Positions 21,449-31,068 of a DNA stretch of 64,000 bases are shown here, piece by piece. A program made the translations under genes and the position numbers. The first letter of the stretch is position 1, and every line of letters begins with the position of its first letter. The stretch is from the NCBI GenBank assembly GCA_001917435.1, contig MNEA01000122.1, positions 1-64,000 of the forward strand, in the 5' to 3' direction. The notes under the pieces were generated by a model, which was not told where the DNA came from, did no database searches, and saw only the letters and a list, made by a program, of their open reading frames with translations. Source of the DNA: Acidobacteria bacterium 13_2_20CM_2_57_6 (GTDB lineage: Bacteria; Acidobacteriota; Terriglobia; Acidiferrales; UBA7541).

Positions 21449-22072
21449 GTGAGTACTAGTCCCACTCCCACACCGACCCCGCAGCAGGTTGGCATTCTTG
21501 TCCTCGACGACAATGCCCAAGGCTCCAGCGCGGTCAAACAGATCCTGGATTCCGAGGGATGGCGCGTCCGTGTCGTCTCCGATACCCAGATGCTTCTTGC
21601 GGAGCTGAAAACGGGGGAATGGTCGCTCGTGATTGCCAATGTCGTTCTCACCGGAGTCGAGGGGCACGCCTTCGTCATCTTGCGCGAGCTTGCCAGCGTT
21701 TCAGCCGCGGATGGCGCCCGCATCCGAGTCCTGTACCTGATCCCGGAGGCAACCAGTAGCCAATATTTGGTTCATTTGGAAGCTGCGCGCCTTCCCTATG
21801 TGCTTCGCCCTTATCACCTGCACGACTTTCTCGAAAAAGTGAGCGATCTGCTCGTCGAAGTAAAGGCCATCGAAGGCCCCATCCGGCAGGTCCGCCATGA
21901 ATTCGGCGCGTTGCGTAAGAAGAAGAAACAAGCTGGGCGCAACTCCATGTTTGCTTCGCGCGACACCTTCTCCTACACCGACGAAGAGCTCGCCGAATAC
22001 GAAAAACAGGAAAGCGAAGCCTCTAAGTCCAGGCGCAAGCCCCGTATCAACCTCGGCGACCCCAACCGCTAA
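21449..22072 (+). CDS. Response-regulator receiver-like protein (degenerate receiver)
   Basis: GILVLDDNAQGSSAVKQILDSEGWRVRVVSDTQMLLAELKTGEWSLVIANVVLTGVEGHAF; GTG start. Confidence 0.8.
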   Translation: MSTSPTPTPTPQQVGILVLDDNAQGSSAVKQILDSEGWRVRVVSDTQMLLAELKTGEWSLVIANVVLTGVEGHAFVILRELASVSAADGARIRVLYLIPEATSSQYLVHLEAARLPYVLRPYHLHDFLEKVSDLLVEVKAIEGPIRQVRHEFGALRKKKKQAGRNSMFASRDTFSYTDEELAEYEKQESEASKSRRKPRINLGDPNR

Positions 22073-22197
22073 TCGATCCGCCCAAAGTTTTCACGAGACA
22101 GTGGGTGCAAGGAACTCACTCAGCCCCGTTCTAACCCTGAGTCGTGTCCCCGCTGGTTCGCTCTGACCAGGCAGGGGCTCACACACAGGAGGCTTTC

Positions 22198-23337
22198 ATG
22201 GAACGTTCGATTTTCGCCGCCCTAATTGGCGGACTTCTCGGTATCACGGCTCTTGGCGGACTGGCTTTTGTCGGCTCGGCGCCGGGCTCACCATCGGCCC
22301 TTCCTTCCCGTCCAGAGGGCGAATGGCGCCTGCTTGATCCCGTCGTCTACGAAAACATCTCCATCTTCCCTGTCGTCAGCTCCCAGGGCCAGGACACCAG
22401 CCCCTTTCTTACTCTGGAGGAAGGTCTCGCGACCGGCGAAGTGACCGTCGCTGAGCAAGGCGCACAAATCTTGCAGCGCTCCCGCGACGGTCGTCCTATC
22501 TATCCTCCTCAGTACAACACCGGCGCTTCCGTCAACCAGCTTGTTCTGATCAATCGCAGCCGCCGCCCGCTGTTGCTCCTTGCCGGTGAACTCGTCAGCG
22601 GAGGCAAACAAGACCGCGTCATCGGCAAAGACCGCATCGTTCCCGTCGGCGCGCCTCCGCTTCCTCTCGACGTCTTCTGCGTGGAGCACGGCCGCTGGAC
22701 CGGCGCCGCGCAGTTCGCCGCCGCGAATACCATCGTCCATCCCAGCGTCCGCGAGAGAGCGGCCGTCGATCAGAAGCAAGCGGAAGTTTGGGACGCCGTC
22801 CGCAGCGGCACCACGGCTAGGTCAGCACCATCGGACCCACGCCCACAAATATCCTCTGAGAATCTCCAAGCCGCTATCGCCGGTAATGGGCGCACTGAAG
22901 CCTACGAAAAAATTTACGTTTCGCAGGCCGTCGGCGTCTCTATCGATGACTTCGTGAACGAAGTGCAGCGACGCTTTGTCCAAGCCACTTCCGGTTTGAA
23001 GAATGAGCGCGTCGTCGGCGTGGTCGTTGCTTACGGCGGTGAAGTCGCCTGGAGCGACATTTTCGCCTCCGGCGATCTCTTCGATCACTACTGGCGCAAA
23101 CTCCTTCGCAGTTACGCTGTCGAAGCTCTCACACGTCCCACCTATCGGCAGGCTGCCTCACGCGACAACGCCGCCGAGTTCTTGCGCCGTTTGAACGGAC
23201 GCGAAACGCAAGAAACCGAGCCGGGCGTCTACCGTTGGCGCGAAATCAAGGAAGGCCAGCTCGCCCAAATCGAACTGGACGCCCTGCAGCCCAAACCCAT
23301 CACGCTGCACCGCCTGCTGCTCCATCGCACCAGTTGA
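22198..23337 (+). CDS. Exported ARPP-1/DUF6569-like protein
   Basis: LVLINRSRRPLLLLAGELVSGGKQDRVIGKDRIVPVGAPPLPLDVFCVEHGRW pattern; N-terminal signal. Confidence 0.75.
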   Translation: MERSIFAALIGGLLGITALGGLAFVGSAPGSPSALPSRPEGEWRLLDPVVYENISIFPVVSSQGQDTSPFLTLEEGLATGEVTVAEQGAQILQRSRDGRPIYPPQYNTGASVNQLVLINRSRRPLLLLAGELVSGGKQDRVIGKDRIVPVGAPPLPLDVFCVEHGRWTGAAQFAAANTIVHPSVRERAAVDQKQAEVWDAVRSGTTARSAPSDPRPQISSENLQAAIAGNGRTEAYEKIYVSQAVGVSIDDFVNEVQRRFVQATSGLKNERVVGVVVAYGGEVAWSDIFASGDLFDHYWRKLLRSYAVEALTRPTYRQAASRDNAAEFLRRLNGRETQETEPGVYRWREIKEGQLAQIELDALQPKPITLHRLLLHRTS

Positions 23338-23362
23338 CGCCGTTTCGTTGGATGTAGCCGAA

Positions 23363-23384
23363 GGGGCACGACATATCGTGCCCC
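23363..23384. terminator. Bidirectional terminator/REP-like palindrome GGGGCACGA-CATA-TCGTGCCCC
   Basis: Perfect 9-bp stem between convergent genes (ARPP-1-like and folK). Confidence 0.6.
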
Positions 23385-23872
23385 TACTCCAACCCTCGCA
23401 CGACGCTCTGATCCGGCGTCTGCCTGAGTAACTGCCGGACAGTGAGCTTCATTGCAGGATGCATAACCTCAGCCGCAATTTCCGCCAGCGGCACGAGCAC
23501 AAACCGCCGCAAATGCATCCGCGGATGCGGCACCTGCAATTCCGGCGTGTCAATCGTTTCCGACCCGTACAGCAAAATGTCCATATCGATTTGCCGCGGC
23601 CCCTTCGCGACCAGCTTCTTGCTGCCCATTTTTGTTTCGATTTCGCGCAAAGCCCGCAACAACGTCATGGCATCGAAATGCGTTTCCGCCTCCACGGCGC
23701 AATTCAAAAACCACGGTTGCTCCCGCAAATCCACTGGCTCGGTTTCATAGAGGGACGACACTTTTTTCACCGCCACGCCCGCATGTGGCAGCTCCTCAAT
23801 CGCCCCGCGTAAGTTCTTGGCGCGATCTCCGACATTGGATCCCAGCGACAAGTACACTCTTTTCTCAACCAT
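23384..23872 (-). CDS. folK: 2-amino-4-hydroxy-6-hydroxymethyldihydropteridine diphosphokinase
   Basis: VYLSLGSNVGDRAKNLRGAIEEL; VSSLYETEPVDLREQPWFLNCAVEAET; GPRQIDMDILLYG; VPHPRMHLRRFVLVPLAEIA. Confidence 0.97.
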   Translation of the reverse strand: MVEKRVYLSLGSNVGDRAKNLRGAIEELPHAGVAVKKVSSLYETEPVDLREQPWFLNCAVEAETHFDAMTLLRALREIETKMGSKKLVAKGPRQIDMDILLYGSETIDTPELQVPHPRMHLRRFVLVPLAEIAAEVMHPAMKLTVRQLLRQTPDQSVVRGLE

Positions 23873-23890
23873 ACTTTGTTATTGAGGAGT

Positions 23891-24400
23891 CTATTTCGCC
23901 GTGTCCGCGCCGGCCTTGGCGCACTGCGCGTCTTGCGCGCTCGTTGCGCCGCTAACGCCGATCGCGCCCACAATCTTTCCGTCCATCACCAGGGGAATTC
24001 CGCCCTCCACGGCCGTCACACCCTTCAGCGTCAGAATCCGCAGCCCTTCTCCTCCCGCGGCCAGAGCGTCCTGCAGTGCTTTCGTCGGCCTCTTGAAGAG
24101 CGTCGCCGTGCGAGCCTTGTCAATGGCCACCTCCGCGCTTCCAAGTTGCGTGTTGTCCATTTTCTCGTAGTAAATGAGCGTGCCCGCCGGACCGACAATC
24201 GCCACCGCCACTCTCCAATTATTTTTCGCCGCCTCCGCCAGCGCCGGTGCAGCCGCCTTCTTGGCATTTTCCAGGCTGATGGCCGGCCCGTACGGATTCG
24301 GCATTTGCGCTACCGCGCTCGCCAGCGCACCAAGCGCAAACATCACCGCGGCAACAAATCTCACCATAACTTTCTGTGACATTTTCTCTCCTCCTCGCAT
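23891..24400 (-). CDS. GlcG/HbpS-family protein, exported
   Basis: WRVAVAIVGPAGTLIYYEKMDNTQLGSAEVAIDKARTATLFKRPTKALQ; GGIPLVMDGKIVGAIGVSGATSAQDAQCAKAG. Confidence 0.9.
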   Translation of the reverse strand: MRGGEKMSQKVMVRFVAAVMFALGALASAVAQMPNPYGPAISLENAKKAAAPALAEAAKNNWRVAVAIVGPAGTLIYYEKMDNTQLGSAEVAIDKARTATLFKRPTKALQDALAAGGEGLRILTLKGVTAVEGGIPLVMDGKIVGAIGVSGATSAQDAQCAKAGADTAK

Positions 24401-24433
24401 TCCAACTCGAATTTCACACTCAAGGTTTTTCGT

Positions 24434-26071
24434 TCACTTACTCTCCGCCGTACAAACAAAATTGCCTGCGTCGTTCGTATCGCCCGTGCCCTTGTACCTC
24501 GCAATCTGCGGATAGGGACAGAGCGGCCTAGTCATCTTCACGCCCGTGGAGGCGTCTCTGCCCTGGTACTTCGTCGCCACGATCGCATTGGGCGCAATCC
24601 CCTTCTCCACCCACTGTTCAAGGGCCGTCTCCACATTGTGCTGCGCGTCCTTCGCATCCGCTCCCCCTTGTCCGAAGGAATCTGCCCCTGGACCGCCGCT
24701 GCAGTGTTGCATTCCCGGCACCATATAGAGCCGCGCGAACGCCTCCGACTCGCGCGCGCCCATCTTGCTCAACACAGAGTCGTAATAATTGATCGTGTTG
24801 AGCGCCGAAATCGCCGCATCGTTCCATCCATGATAGAGGATCAGCTTCCCGCCGCGCGCCTTGAAGGCTTTGAGGTTGCGCTCCGTTGCGTTCAGTATTT
24901 TCGCGGTCTTCTCATCAGCCGTTTTCATCGCTTGATCGACATTGGCGTCCTTGTAATTCCAGTCCGCCTTTCCATAAACGAAGTTGGAGAAGTATCCGTC
25001 GCTGAACGCGAACAGCAAGCTCTTTTGTGGCTCCGGCCCGGTGATCCACGTCTCCCATCCTCCGGGCCCCTCCTCCGCTCCCGGGACGTACCCCGGAAAA
25101 ATCTTTCGCCCTTTGGCGTCGTTGGGCCCTTCGTACAATTTTTTCAGTGCGGTCACCTGCGCTGCCGTCAGGCACTTCAATGAATCGCCTTCTTTGCAAA
25201 GCAATGCCGCAGGATCGAAGTGGCATTTCTTCGGGTCGTTTACAATTCCATCGCTCACACCGTCCTGCGCGTCGCAGGCAGCGTTCACCGCGCGAGCGAT
25301 CGCCGGCAATTTGCCCGGCGGGATGTAACTTGCCGGATCCAGAGTGGTCGCCTGCGCATCCGCAAGTGCTTTCGTCAATAGGTGCGTCCAGAAATTGGCT
25401 GGCGCTCCCGCCAGAATCCCATCGTAATCTTCGGGGAAGCGTTGCGCCTCCATCAACGCTTGCCGCCCGCCGTTCGAGCAACCCCAGAAATACGAATGCT
25501 GCGCATCCTTGCCGTAATAGGCCTTGACCGCCGCTTTCGCCACCAGCGTCATTTCGTGGATTCCCCGGTATCCGAAATCGACCACTTTTTCGGGATGTCC
25601 AAGCGCCCAACTTGCTTCCACCGCGGTCCCGGAGTGACCCGTATCGGTGCCGGCCATCGCATAACCTTGCGACACACCCGTTCCCAATTGCTGGTAAGCA
25701 ATCTCTCCGGCGAATCCTCCGTTGCCACGGCCTTGCAATTTCCCGTTCCACCCGCCGTCTTTCGCATCACTGGCGGGCATCCACACTTCGATCTTGATCG
25801 AGGAATCTGCGCTCGGCGTCGCTTCCGCTACTAGGCGGCAGAACGTCGGAAGCATTTTGTAGAAAGTGGGATCGCCGGTCGCTCGGGAGTTGGTATTCGA
25901 CGGCGGTGTGAACGCTCCCGCCGCGACCGTCTGGGCCGAAAGGATTCTTGCTCCGAGCAATTCCAGTTGCTCCAAATCTTCGCAAGAATGCGTTCCAGAG
26001 GCCGCGTTTTGCCCATACGCCCCGCTGGATAGCAGCGCCGCGCTAACCACCGCGAGAGTCATCTTCCTCAT
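24434..26071 (-). CDS. Tannase/feruloyl esterase family alpha/beta hydrolase, exported
   Basis: YFWGCSNGGRQALMEAQRFPEDYDGILAGAPA nucleophile elbow; ILYHGWNDAAISALNTINYY; MQHCSGGPGADSFG. Confidence 0.93.
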   Translation of the reverse strand: MRKMTLAVVSAALLSSGAYGQNAASGTHSCEDLEQLELLGARILSAQTVAAGAFTPPSNTNSRATGDPTFYKMLPTFCRLVAEATPSADSSIKIEVWMPASDAKDGGWNGKLQGRGNGGFAGEIAYQQLGTGVSQGYAMAGTDTGHSGTAVEASWALGHPEKVVDFGYRGIHEMTLVAKAAVKAYYGKDAQHSYFWGCSNGGRQALMEAQRFPEDYDGILAGAPANFWTHLLTKALADAQATTLDPASYIPPGKLPAIARAVNAACDAQDGVSDGIVNDPKKCHFDPAALLCKEGDSLKCLTAAQVTALKKLYEGPNDAKGRKIFPGYVPGAEEGPGGWETWITGPEPQKSLLFAFSDGYFSNFVYGKADWNYKDANVDQAMKTADEKTAKILNATERNLKAFKARGGKLILYHGWNDAAISALNTINYYDSVLSKMGARESEAFARLYMVPGMQHCSGGPGADSFGQGGADAKDAQHNVETALEQWVEKGIAPNAIVATKYQGRDASTGVKMTRPLCPYPQIARYKGTGDTNDAGNFVCTAESK

Positions 26072-26332
26072 GACGAATACCTCCCATCTGGGCCTCGCAC
26101 CCATCCGCGCCGAAGCGCACGTTAGCCCAAGTCGAAACTTCAGCGCAATCTTTTTCACGCTGGATGCGTGCCTACAGCCCTTATCCATAGCATTGGGGTG
26201 CAACATTGGCGTATTCACACGCTCTTAGTGCTTCATCTCCTGCAATTTCGGCAGGAAGGGCCTCCCTCAATCGAGAAGGCGCAATCCTCGATTTAGTCGT
26301 TTTGCGACGGGAGGTGGTTTAGAATCCCGCCC

Positions 26333-26875
26333 ATGCGCAAGGTTGTCCTCGGCCTCGGCATCAGCCTCGATGGCTACATCGCCCGTGCCGATGGCGCGGT
26401 CGACTTTCTCTTCATGCCCAAGGACTATTCGATGGGCCCATTCTTCGCCACCATTGATACCGCCATCATGGGGCGCAAGACCTACGACGACGCTCTCAAA
26501 ATGGGCGGAGGCGACTTCAGCGGCTCAAAGATGAAGAATTACGTCTTCTCCCATTCCCAGTCGCCTGGCGAGCGCGGCGGCGTCACCTTCGTCAACGAAT
26601 CCCCAAAACCTTTTATCGAGAAGCTTCGCAAGCAACCCGGAAAAAATATCTGGCTAATGGGCGGCGGCGAACTTGCCCGCGACTTCCTCAAAGACGACGT
26701 GGTTGACGAGCTGTATATCGGAATTGTTCCCATCCTGATCGGCGAAGGCCGCCCGCTCTTCCCCAGCGGCTTCCCCCAGCGCGAATTTGCTCTCCTTGAA
26801 AACAAAACCTTCTCCAAAGGCTTAATCGCCCTCAAGTACGCCCGCACCCGAAAGAAACCCAAACGCAAAGTGTAG
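26333..26875 (+). CDS. Dihydrofolate reductase/RibD C-terminal family protein
   Basis: VVLGLGISLDGYIARADGAVDFL; IMGRKTYDDAL; NIWLMGGGELARDFLKDDVVDELYIGIVPILIGEGRPLF. Confidence 0.92.
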   Translation: MRKVVLGLGISLDGYIARADGAVDFLFMPKDYSMGPFFATIDTAIMGRKTYDDALKMGGGDFSGSKMKNYVFSHSQSPGERGGVTFVNESPKPFIEKLRKQPGKNIWLMGGGELARDFLKDDVVDELYIGIVPILIGEGRPLFPSGFPQREFALLENKTFSKGLIALKYARTRKKPKRKV

Positions 26876-26930
26876 AGGCCGGGCTTCCGCTCGGCTCTTT
26901 TTCGATCTTATAGGCGACTTTAGGTCGCTA
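26875..26930 (+). terminator. Imperfect hairpin followed by TTTTT, then a second small palindrome GCGAC-TTTAG-GTCGC
   Basis: GAGGCCGGGC-TT-CCGCTCGGCTC then CTTTTT; second inverted repeat at 26914-26928. Confidence 0.5.
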
Positions 26931-26982
26931 CACTTTCGTTTGTCTTTGATTGCCTAGCGCCGTCCCTTTAGGGCGGCATCTT

Positions 26983-28038
26983 TCAGAACAGTCGCGGCTG
27001 GCGGCGGGGAAGTTCGCGGCCAAAGTATTCGTAGGCGAGGGAGGTAGCCACGCGGCCGCGCGGGGTGCGGTCGATCATGCCGATTTGCATCAGGTAGGGC
27101 TCGTACATCTCTTCGATAGCGTCTTCTTCTTCAGAGAGCGCGGCAGCGAGCGTGCCGAGGCCAACGGGGCCGCCGGCGTACTTATCGAGAAGCGCGATCA
27201 TCAGGTTGCGGTCGACTTCGTCGAGGCCGCGTTCGTCCACGCCCAGCATTTGCAGCGCCTCTTGCGCAACGGCTCGCGTGATGCGGCCCGCCGCGCGCAC
27301 TTCTGCAAAATCGCGCGCGCGCCGCAGCAGACGGTTGGCAATGCGCGGGGTGCCTCGGCACCGGCCGGCGATTTCTTCCGCGCCCCCTTCGTCCATCTGG
27401 ATATTCAAGATTTTCGCCGAGCGGTGAATGATGATCAGCAAATCCGCCGGTTCGTAGAAATCCAGCCGATGGACGATGCCAAACCGCGAGCGCAGCGGCG
27501 CGGTAATCAAGCCCGCGCGGGTCGTCGCGCCGATCAGCGTGAAATGCCCCAGCGGAAAGGGATGAATCCGCGCGCCCGGTCCCTGGCCGATAATCAGGTC
27601 CACGCGAAAATCTTCCATCGCCGGGTACAGCACTTCTTCCACCGCGGGCTGCAGGCGGTGAATTTCATCCAAGAAGAAAACCTCTTTTTTTTCAAGCGCG
27701 GTCAAAATCGCTGTCAAGTCCCCCTTGCGCTCCAGCAAGGGCCCGGCGCTGGTCTTTATCGGAACGTTCAATTCGTTGGCGATGATTTGTGCCAGGGTCG
27801 TTTTTCCAAGACCTGGTGGTCCGTAGAGCAGCACGTGGTCCAGCGCCTCGCCACGGCTTAGCGCGGCATCGATGGCGATCTGAATATTTTCTTTGACGCG
27901 TTTCTGACCGATGTATTCGTCAAGGCGCTTGGGACGCACGCTCACGTCGATGCGTGCGTCTTCGTCAAAGGCCTGCCCGGAGACAATCCGTTCAGGTTGT
28001 CTCTGTGGCATCATCCGTTTTGCCGTTCCATCCGCCAT
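26983..28038 (-). CDS. ruvB: Holliday junction branch migration DNA helicase RuvB
   Basis: [78 protein letters not shown]. Confidence 0.99.
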   Translation of the reverse strand: MADGTAKRMMPQRQPERIVSGQAFDEDARIDVSVRPKRLDEYIGQKRVKENIQIAIDAALSRGEALDHVLLYGPPGLGKTTLAQIIANELNVPIKTSAGPLLERKGDLTAILTALEKKEVFFLDEIHRLQPAVEEVLYPAMEDFRVDLIIGQGPGARIHPFPLGHFTLIGATTRAGLITAPLRSRFGIVHRLDFYEPADLLIIIHRSAKILNIQMDEGGAEEIAGRCRGTPRIANRLLRRARDFAEVRAAGRITRAVAQEALQMLGVDERGLDEVDRNLMIALLDKYAGGPVGLGTLAAALSEEEDAIEEMYEPYLMQIGMIDRTPRGRVATSLAYEYFGRELPRRQPRLF

Positions 28039-28103
28039 TCTTCTTCGTATTTCCTCAGAGCGCTCGGCGTCTCTGTGTTATCTTTCTTCGCTCGGATTGC
28101 TCG

Positions 28104-28724
28104 TCACGCTCCACGCGCGGCCCGCCCCTTCGGCGCGCTCAACGACTGCAATGCGCCGCGCAGCAGCTTCTCAAAATTTCCGGCGCCGGCTTCGCGCTTC
28201 GCTTCCCCGACCGCCGTTTCCGCCGCGCGGCCATCGTATCCCAGGTTCACCAGCGCGGAAATGACATCCACTTCGATTCCTGCGGGCGAAGACGCCGCCG
28301 GTCTCTCTGCCTCTACGGCCACGGCTTCCAGTTTGTCCTTCAATTCAACCACCATGCGCTCCGCCGTCTTGCGGCCCACGCCGGGAATTCTCGTCAACCG
28401 CTCTAGGTCGCTCCCGCGAATCGCGGGCACGAGTTCTTCGACGCTCATGCCGCTCAATATTTTCAGCGCCAGCGTCGGTCCCACTCCGGAAGCCGAAAGC
28501 AGCATCTCAAAAAAATGTTTTTCCCGCGCGGAGACAAATCCATACAGCGCCAGCGCATCTTCGCGCACATGGGTGTGGATCAGGAGGGTGACTTCAGCAT
28601 GCAGTTCGCCGAGCGCGGCATACGCCGAGAGCGGCACTTGCACGACGTACCCCACGCCGCCCACGTCGATGAGCACTTGGTTCGGTCTTTTTTCGGCAAG
28701 CCGTCCGCGAAGCTGGCCAATCAT
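28104..28724 (-). CDS. ruvA: Holliday junction branch migration protein RuvA
   Basis: MIGQLRGRLAEKRPNQVLIDVGGVGYVVQVPLSAYAALG; FFEMLLSASGVGPTLALKILSGMS. Confidence 0.98.
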   Translation of the reverse strand: MIGQLRGRLAEKRPNQVLIDVGGVGYVVQVPLSAYAALGELHAEVTLLIHTHVREDALALYGFVSAREKHFFEMLLSASGVGPTLALKILSGMSVEELVPAIRGSDLERLTRIPGVGRKTAERMVVELKDKLEAVAVEAERPAASSPAGIEVDVISALVNLGYDGRAAETAVGEAKREAGAGNFEKLLRGALQSLSAPKGRAARGA

Positions 28725-28775
28725 CGCTCGCCAGTATTGCCGCTTTTCTTTCGCCCGTCAACGCGAAGTCGAATG

Positions 28776-29336
28776 TCAGCGGCCATATTTGCCAATGAGT
28801 TCGGCTTGCGCCAGGATGTGGCCCTTCATGGCGCGTTCGACGTCGGCCTTCGTCGCGCCGGCTTTCAAACCGAGTTTCGCGTCGAGAGCATACAGTTTGA
28901 AGAAATAGCGATGCGGCTTTCCGGGCGGCGGGCACGGACCGCCATAGCCAATTTTGCCGAAATCATTCCGGCCCTGGCGCGCTCCGCTCGAAAGCTGATC
29001 TTGCTTCGCCACTCCTTCCGCAAGTTCTCGCGTATTCGCCGGAAGATCGTAGAGCACCCAGTGGACCCAGGTGCCTGCGGGAGCGTCTGGATCGTCCATG
29101 ATCAGCGCAAAGGCTTGGGTATTTGCCGGCGGATCATCCCATTTCAATTGCAGGGAGACGTCCGGGCCGTCACAAGTAAATTTTTTCGGGATCGCTTGGC
29201 CGGCGGAAAAGGCCGTGCTGGAAATCTGCAGAGGCATGGTTCCTCCTTTCTCCTGGGCAAAGAGCTCTCCGGAAGGCCACGGAGAAAAACGGAGAGCGAA
29301 AGCAATGAGGACTGCAACTTTAATGCGCGCTGACAT
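28776..29336 (-). CDS. YbhB/YbcL-family (Raf kinase inhibitor/PEBP-like) protein
   Basis: CDGPDVSLQLKWDDPPANTQAFALIMDDPDAPAGTWVHWVLYDLPANTRELAEG; GGPCPPPGKPHRYFFKLYALD. Confidence 0.93.
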   Translation of the reverse strand: MSARIKVAVLIAFALRFSPWPSGELFAQEKGGTMPLQISSTAFSAGQAIPKKFTCDGPDVSLQLKWDDPPANTQAFALIMDDPDAPAGTWVHWVLYDLPANTRELAEGVAKQDQLSSGARQGRNDFGKIGYGGPCPPPGKPHRYFFKLYALDAKLGLKAGATKADVERAMKGHILAQAELIGKYGR

Positions 29337-29349
29337 TTCCCGAACTCTC

Positions 29350-30015
29350 TTACGCGGCCCCATGGCTGCGCAAAAATTCGGCGACGTCGGCATGGCCGCG
29401 TTCCTGCGCGAAAGTAAGAGCCGTCTTTCCATCATTCGTCTTGACCTGCAAATCGGCGCCGCTTGCCAGCAAGATGCTTACGATTCCCAGGTGGCCATTC
29501 GCGGCGGCGGTAAGAAGCGGGGAGTAGCCGTTTCCGTAACGGTAATTCGGGTCCGCGCCATTGGCCAGGAGCCACGACACGATGGCGGTGTGGCCGCTGG
29601 CTGCGGCTCCGGTCAACGCGTTGTAGCCCGTTCCATTCGTCGCTGCCGCGTTGACGTCTGCGCCCTTCTCAAACAAATATTCGGCAACTTCGAGATGCCC
29701 AAACACGGCGGCCAGCGCAAATACGGGAAACCCGTCGGGCGAGTACGTCTTGGCCTCAGCCGGAATTTCTTCGACAAGCTGTTTTACGCGCTCCAGCCGC
29801 CCCAGCGCCGCCGCTTCGTGCAGTTCGAGCGGAACTCCGCAAGCCAGAAGGACATCGCAGAGCTCCTTGTTGCCGCTGTACGCGGTAAGCAACAAAGCCG
29901 ATTGTCCCTTTTCGTTGCGAGCGCCTGCCAGTTCCGGCTCGGCCGCCAGCATTCTTCTGGCGGCAGCAGTATCCCTGGTTTGGATGACCTGAAAAAATTT
30001 GTCGGCGCTGCTCAT
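29350..30015 (-). CDS. Ankyrin repeat protein
   Basis: NGTGYNALTGAAASGHTAIVSWLLANGADPNYRYGNGYSPLLTAAANGHLGIVSILLASGADLQ. Confidence 0.95.
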   Translation of the reverse strand: MSSADKFFQVIQTRDTAAARRMLAAEPELAGARNEKGQSALLLTAYSGNKELCDVLLACGVPLELHEAAALGRLERVKQLVEEIPAEAKTYSPDGFPVFALAAVFGHLEVAEYLFEKGADVNAAATNGTGYNALTGAAASGHTAIVSWLLANGADPNYRYGNGYSPLLTAAANGHLGIVSILLASGADLQVKTNDGKTALTFAQERGHADVAEFLRSHGAA

Positions 30016-30106
30016 GCTTGCACGGCTCCGAGTCCGCTTGGTCTACGAAAAAAGGAGAGTAGCAGCAAACGCCTGCTTGCTGCCGAGGAATTTGGCGGCG
30101 CAAAGC

Positions 30107-30979
30107 TCAGCGGCGGGTGCGGTCTTTGCGCACGGCTTCGTCGATCAGCGCATCGAGTTCGCTGCGCGTGAGCGTCACGTCATCGCCCGAGTTTTCTCCG
30201 GTGTCGCGGGTGATGGGCAATTCCGCTCCGCCGCCCGGCGGAGGCGAAACGAAGTAGCGGGGACGCGCCGCCATGAGCTTGGCAACTTCGCGGCTGGAGA
30301 GCAACGCCGGCTCACCAGCCATTTCCGCGGCCAGCGTGATCTTTGCGCAGTGCTCGATGGTCTCCATTCGAAAGAAGGCAGTGAGCAAATCCGGGCCGCA
30401 CGTGACGGCGCCATGATTGGCAAGAAGGAGCGCGTCGTAGTGAGGCACAAACGGCTCGATGGCCTCGCTCAATTCCTGGGTTCCCGGCGTGGCGTATTGC
30501 ACCAGGGGAATCTGTCCCAGTCCCACGACGACTTCGGGGAGCAGCGCATGATTCAACGCGCGCCCGGCGACCGCAAAACCGGTGGCGGTGGGGGGATGGC
30601 CGTGGCAGATGGCCATCACATCGGGGCGCATACGGTAGAACAAGAGATGCATCGCGAGTTCAGAAGAAAACTTGCGGTCGCCGGAGAGCTGCCGCCCGTG
30701 TAAATCGGTAATGACCAAATCCTCGGGAGAGAGCATTCCTTTATTCATGCAGGTCGGAGTGGTGAGAACGCTACCGTCATCGAGACGTACCGAGATATTT
30801 CCTTCGCAGGCGACGATGTGTCCACGCTCGTACATCCATCGTCCAGCGACACAGATATCGCGGCGGTGCTGCTCTTCGCTTTTCGCATGGCCTGACAAAA
30901 GTGAGTCCGGCGTCACGGGCGCACTCCTTCCTGGCTCAGAATGATTTCCGAGCCGTTCAGTTTGAATTGGTCCAGGCAC
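30107..30979 (-). CDS. Class II aldolase/adducin family protein
   Basis: GRWMYERGHIVACEGNISVRLDDGSVLTTPTCMNKGMLSPEDLVITDL; HGHPPTATGFAVAG; YDALLLANHGAVTCG. Confidence 0.92.
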   Translation of the reverse strand: MPGPIQTERLGNHSEPGRSAPVTPDSLLSGHAKSEEQHRRDICVAGRWMYERGHIVACEGNISVRLDDGSVLTTPTCMNKGMLSPEDLVITDLHGRQLSGDRKFSSELAMHLLFYRMRPDVMAICHGHPPTATGFAVAGRALNHALLPEVVVGLGQIPLVQYATPGTQELSEAIEPFVPHYDALLLANHGAVTCGPDLLTAFFRMETIEHCAKITLAAEMAGEPALLSSREVAKLMAARPRYFVSPPPGGGAELPITRDTGENSGDDVTLTRSELDALIDEAVRKDRTRR

Positions 30980-31068
30980 AGTCCGTAGCGGAGTTACGGA
31001 AAGGCCCCCGCCGACCCCTTTGGAACGGTGGGAGCGAAAAAGAAACTAATACAAGTTGCCTCCAGAAG

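Noticed and set aside
26950-27861. 303-aa plus-strand ORF
   Set aside because: Antisense to ruvB.
29071-30171. 366-aa plus-strand ORF
   Set aside because: Antisense to both the YbhB-like and ankyrin genes; no family signature.
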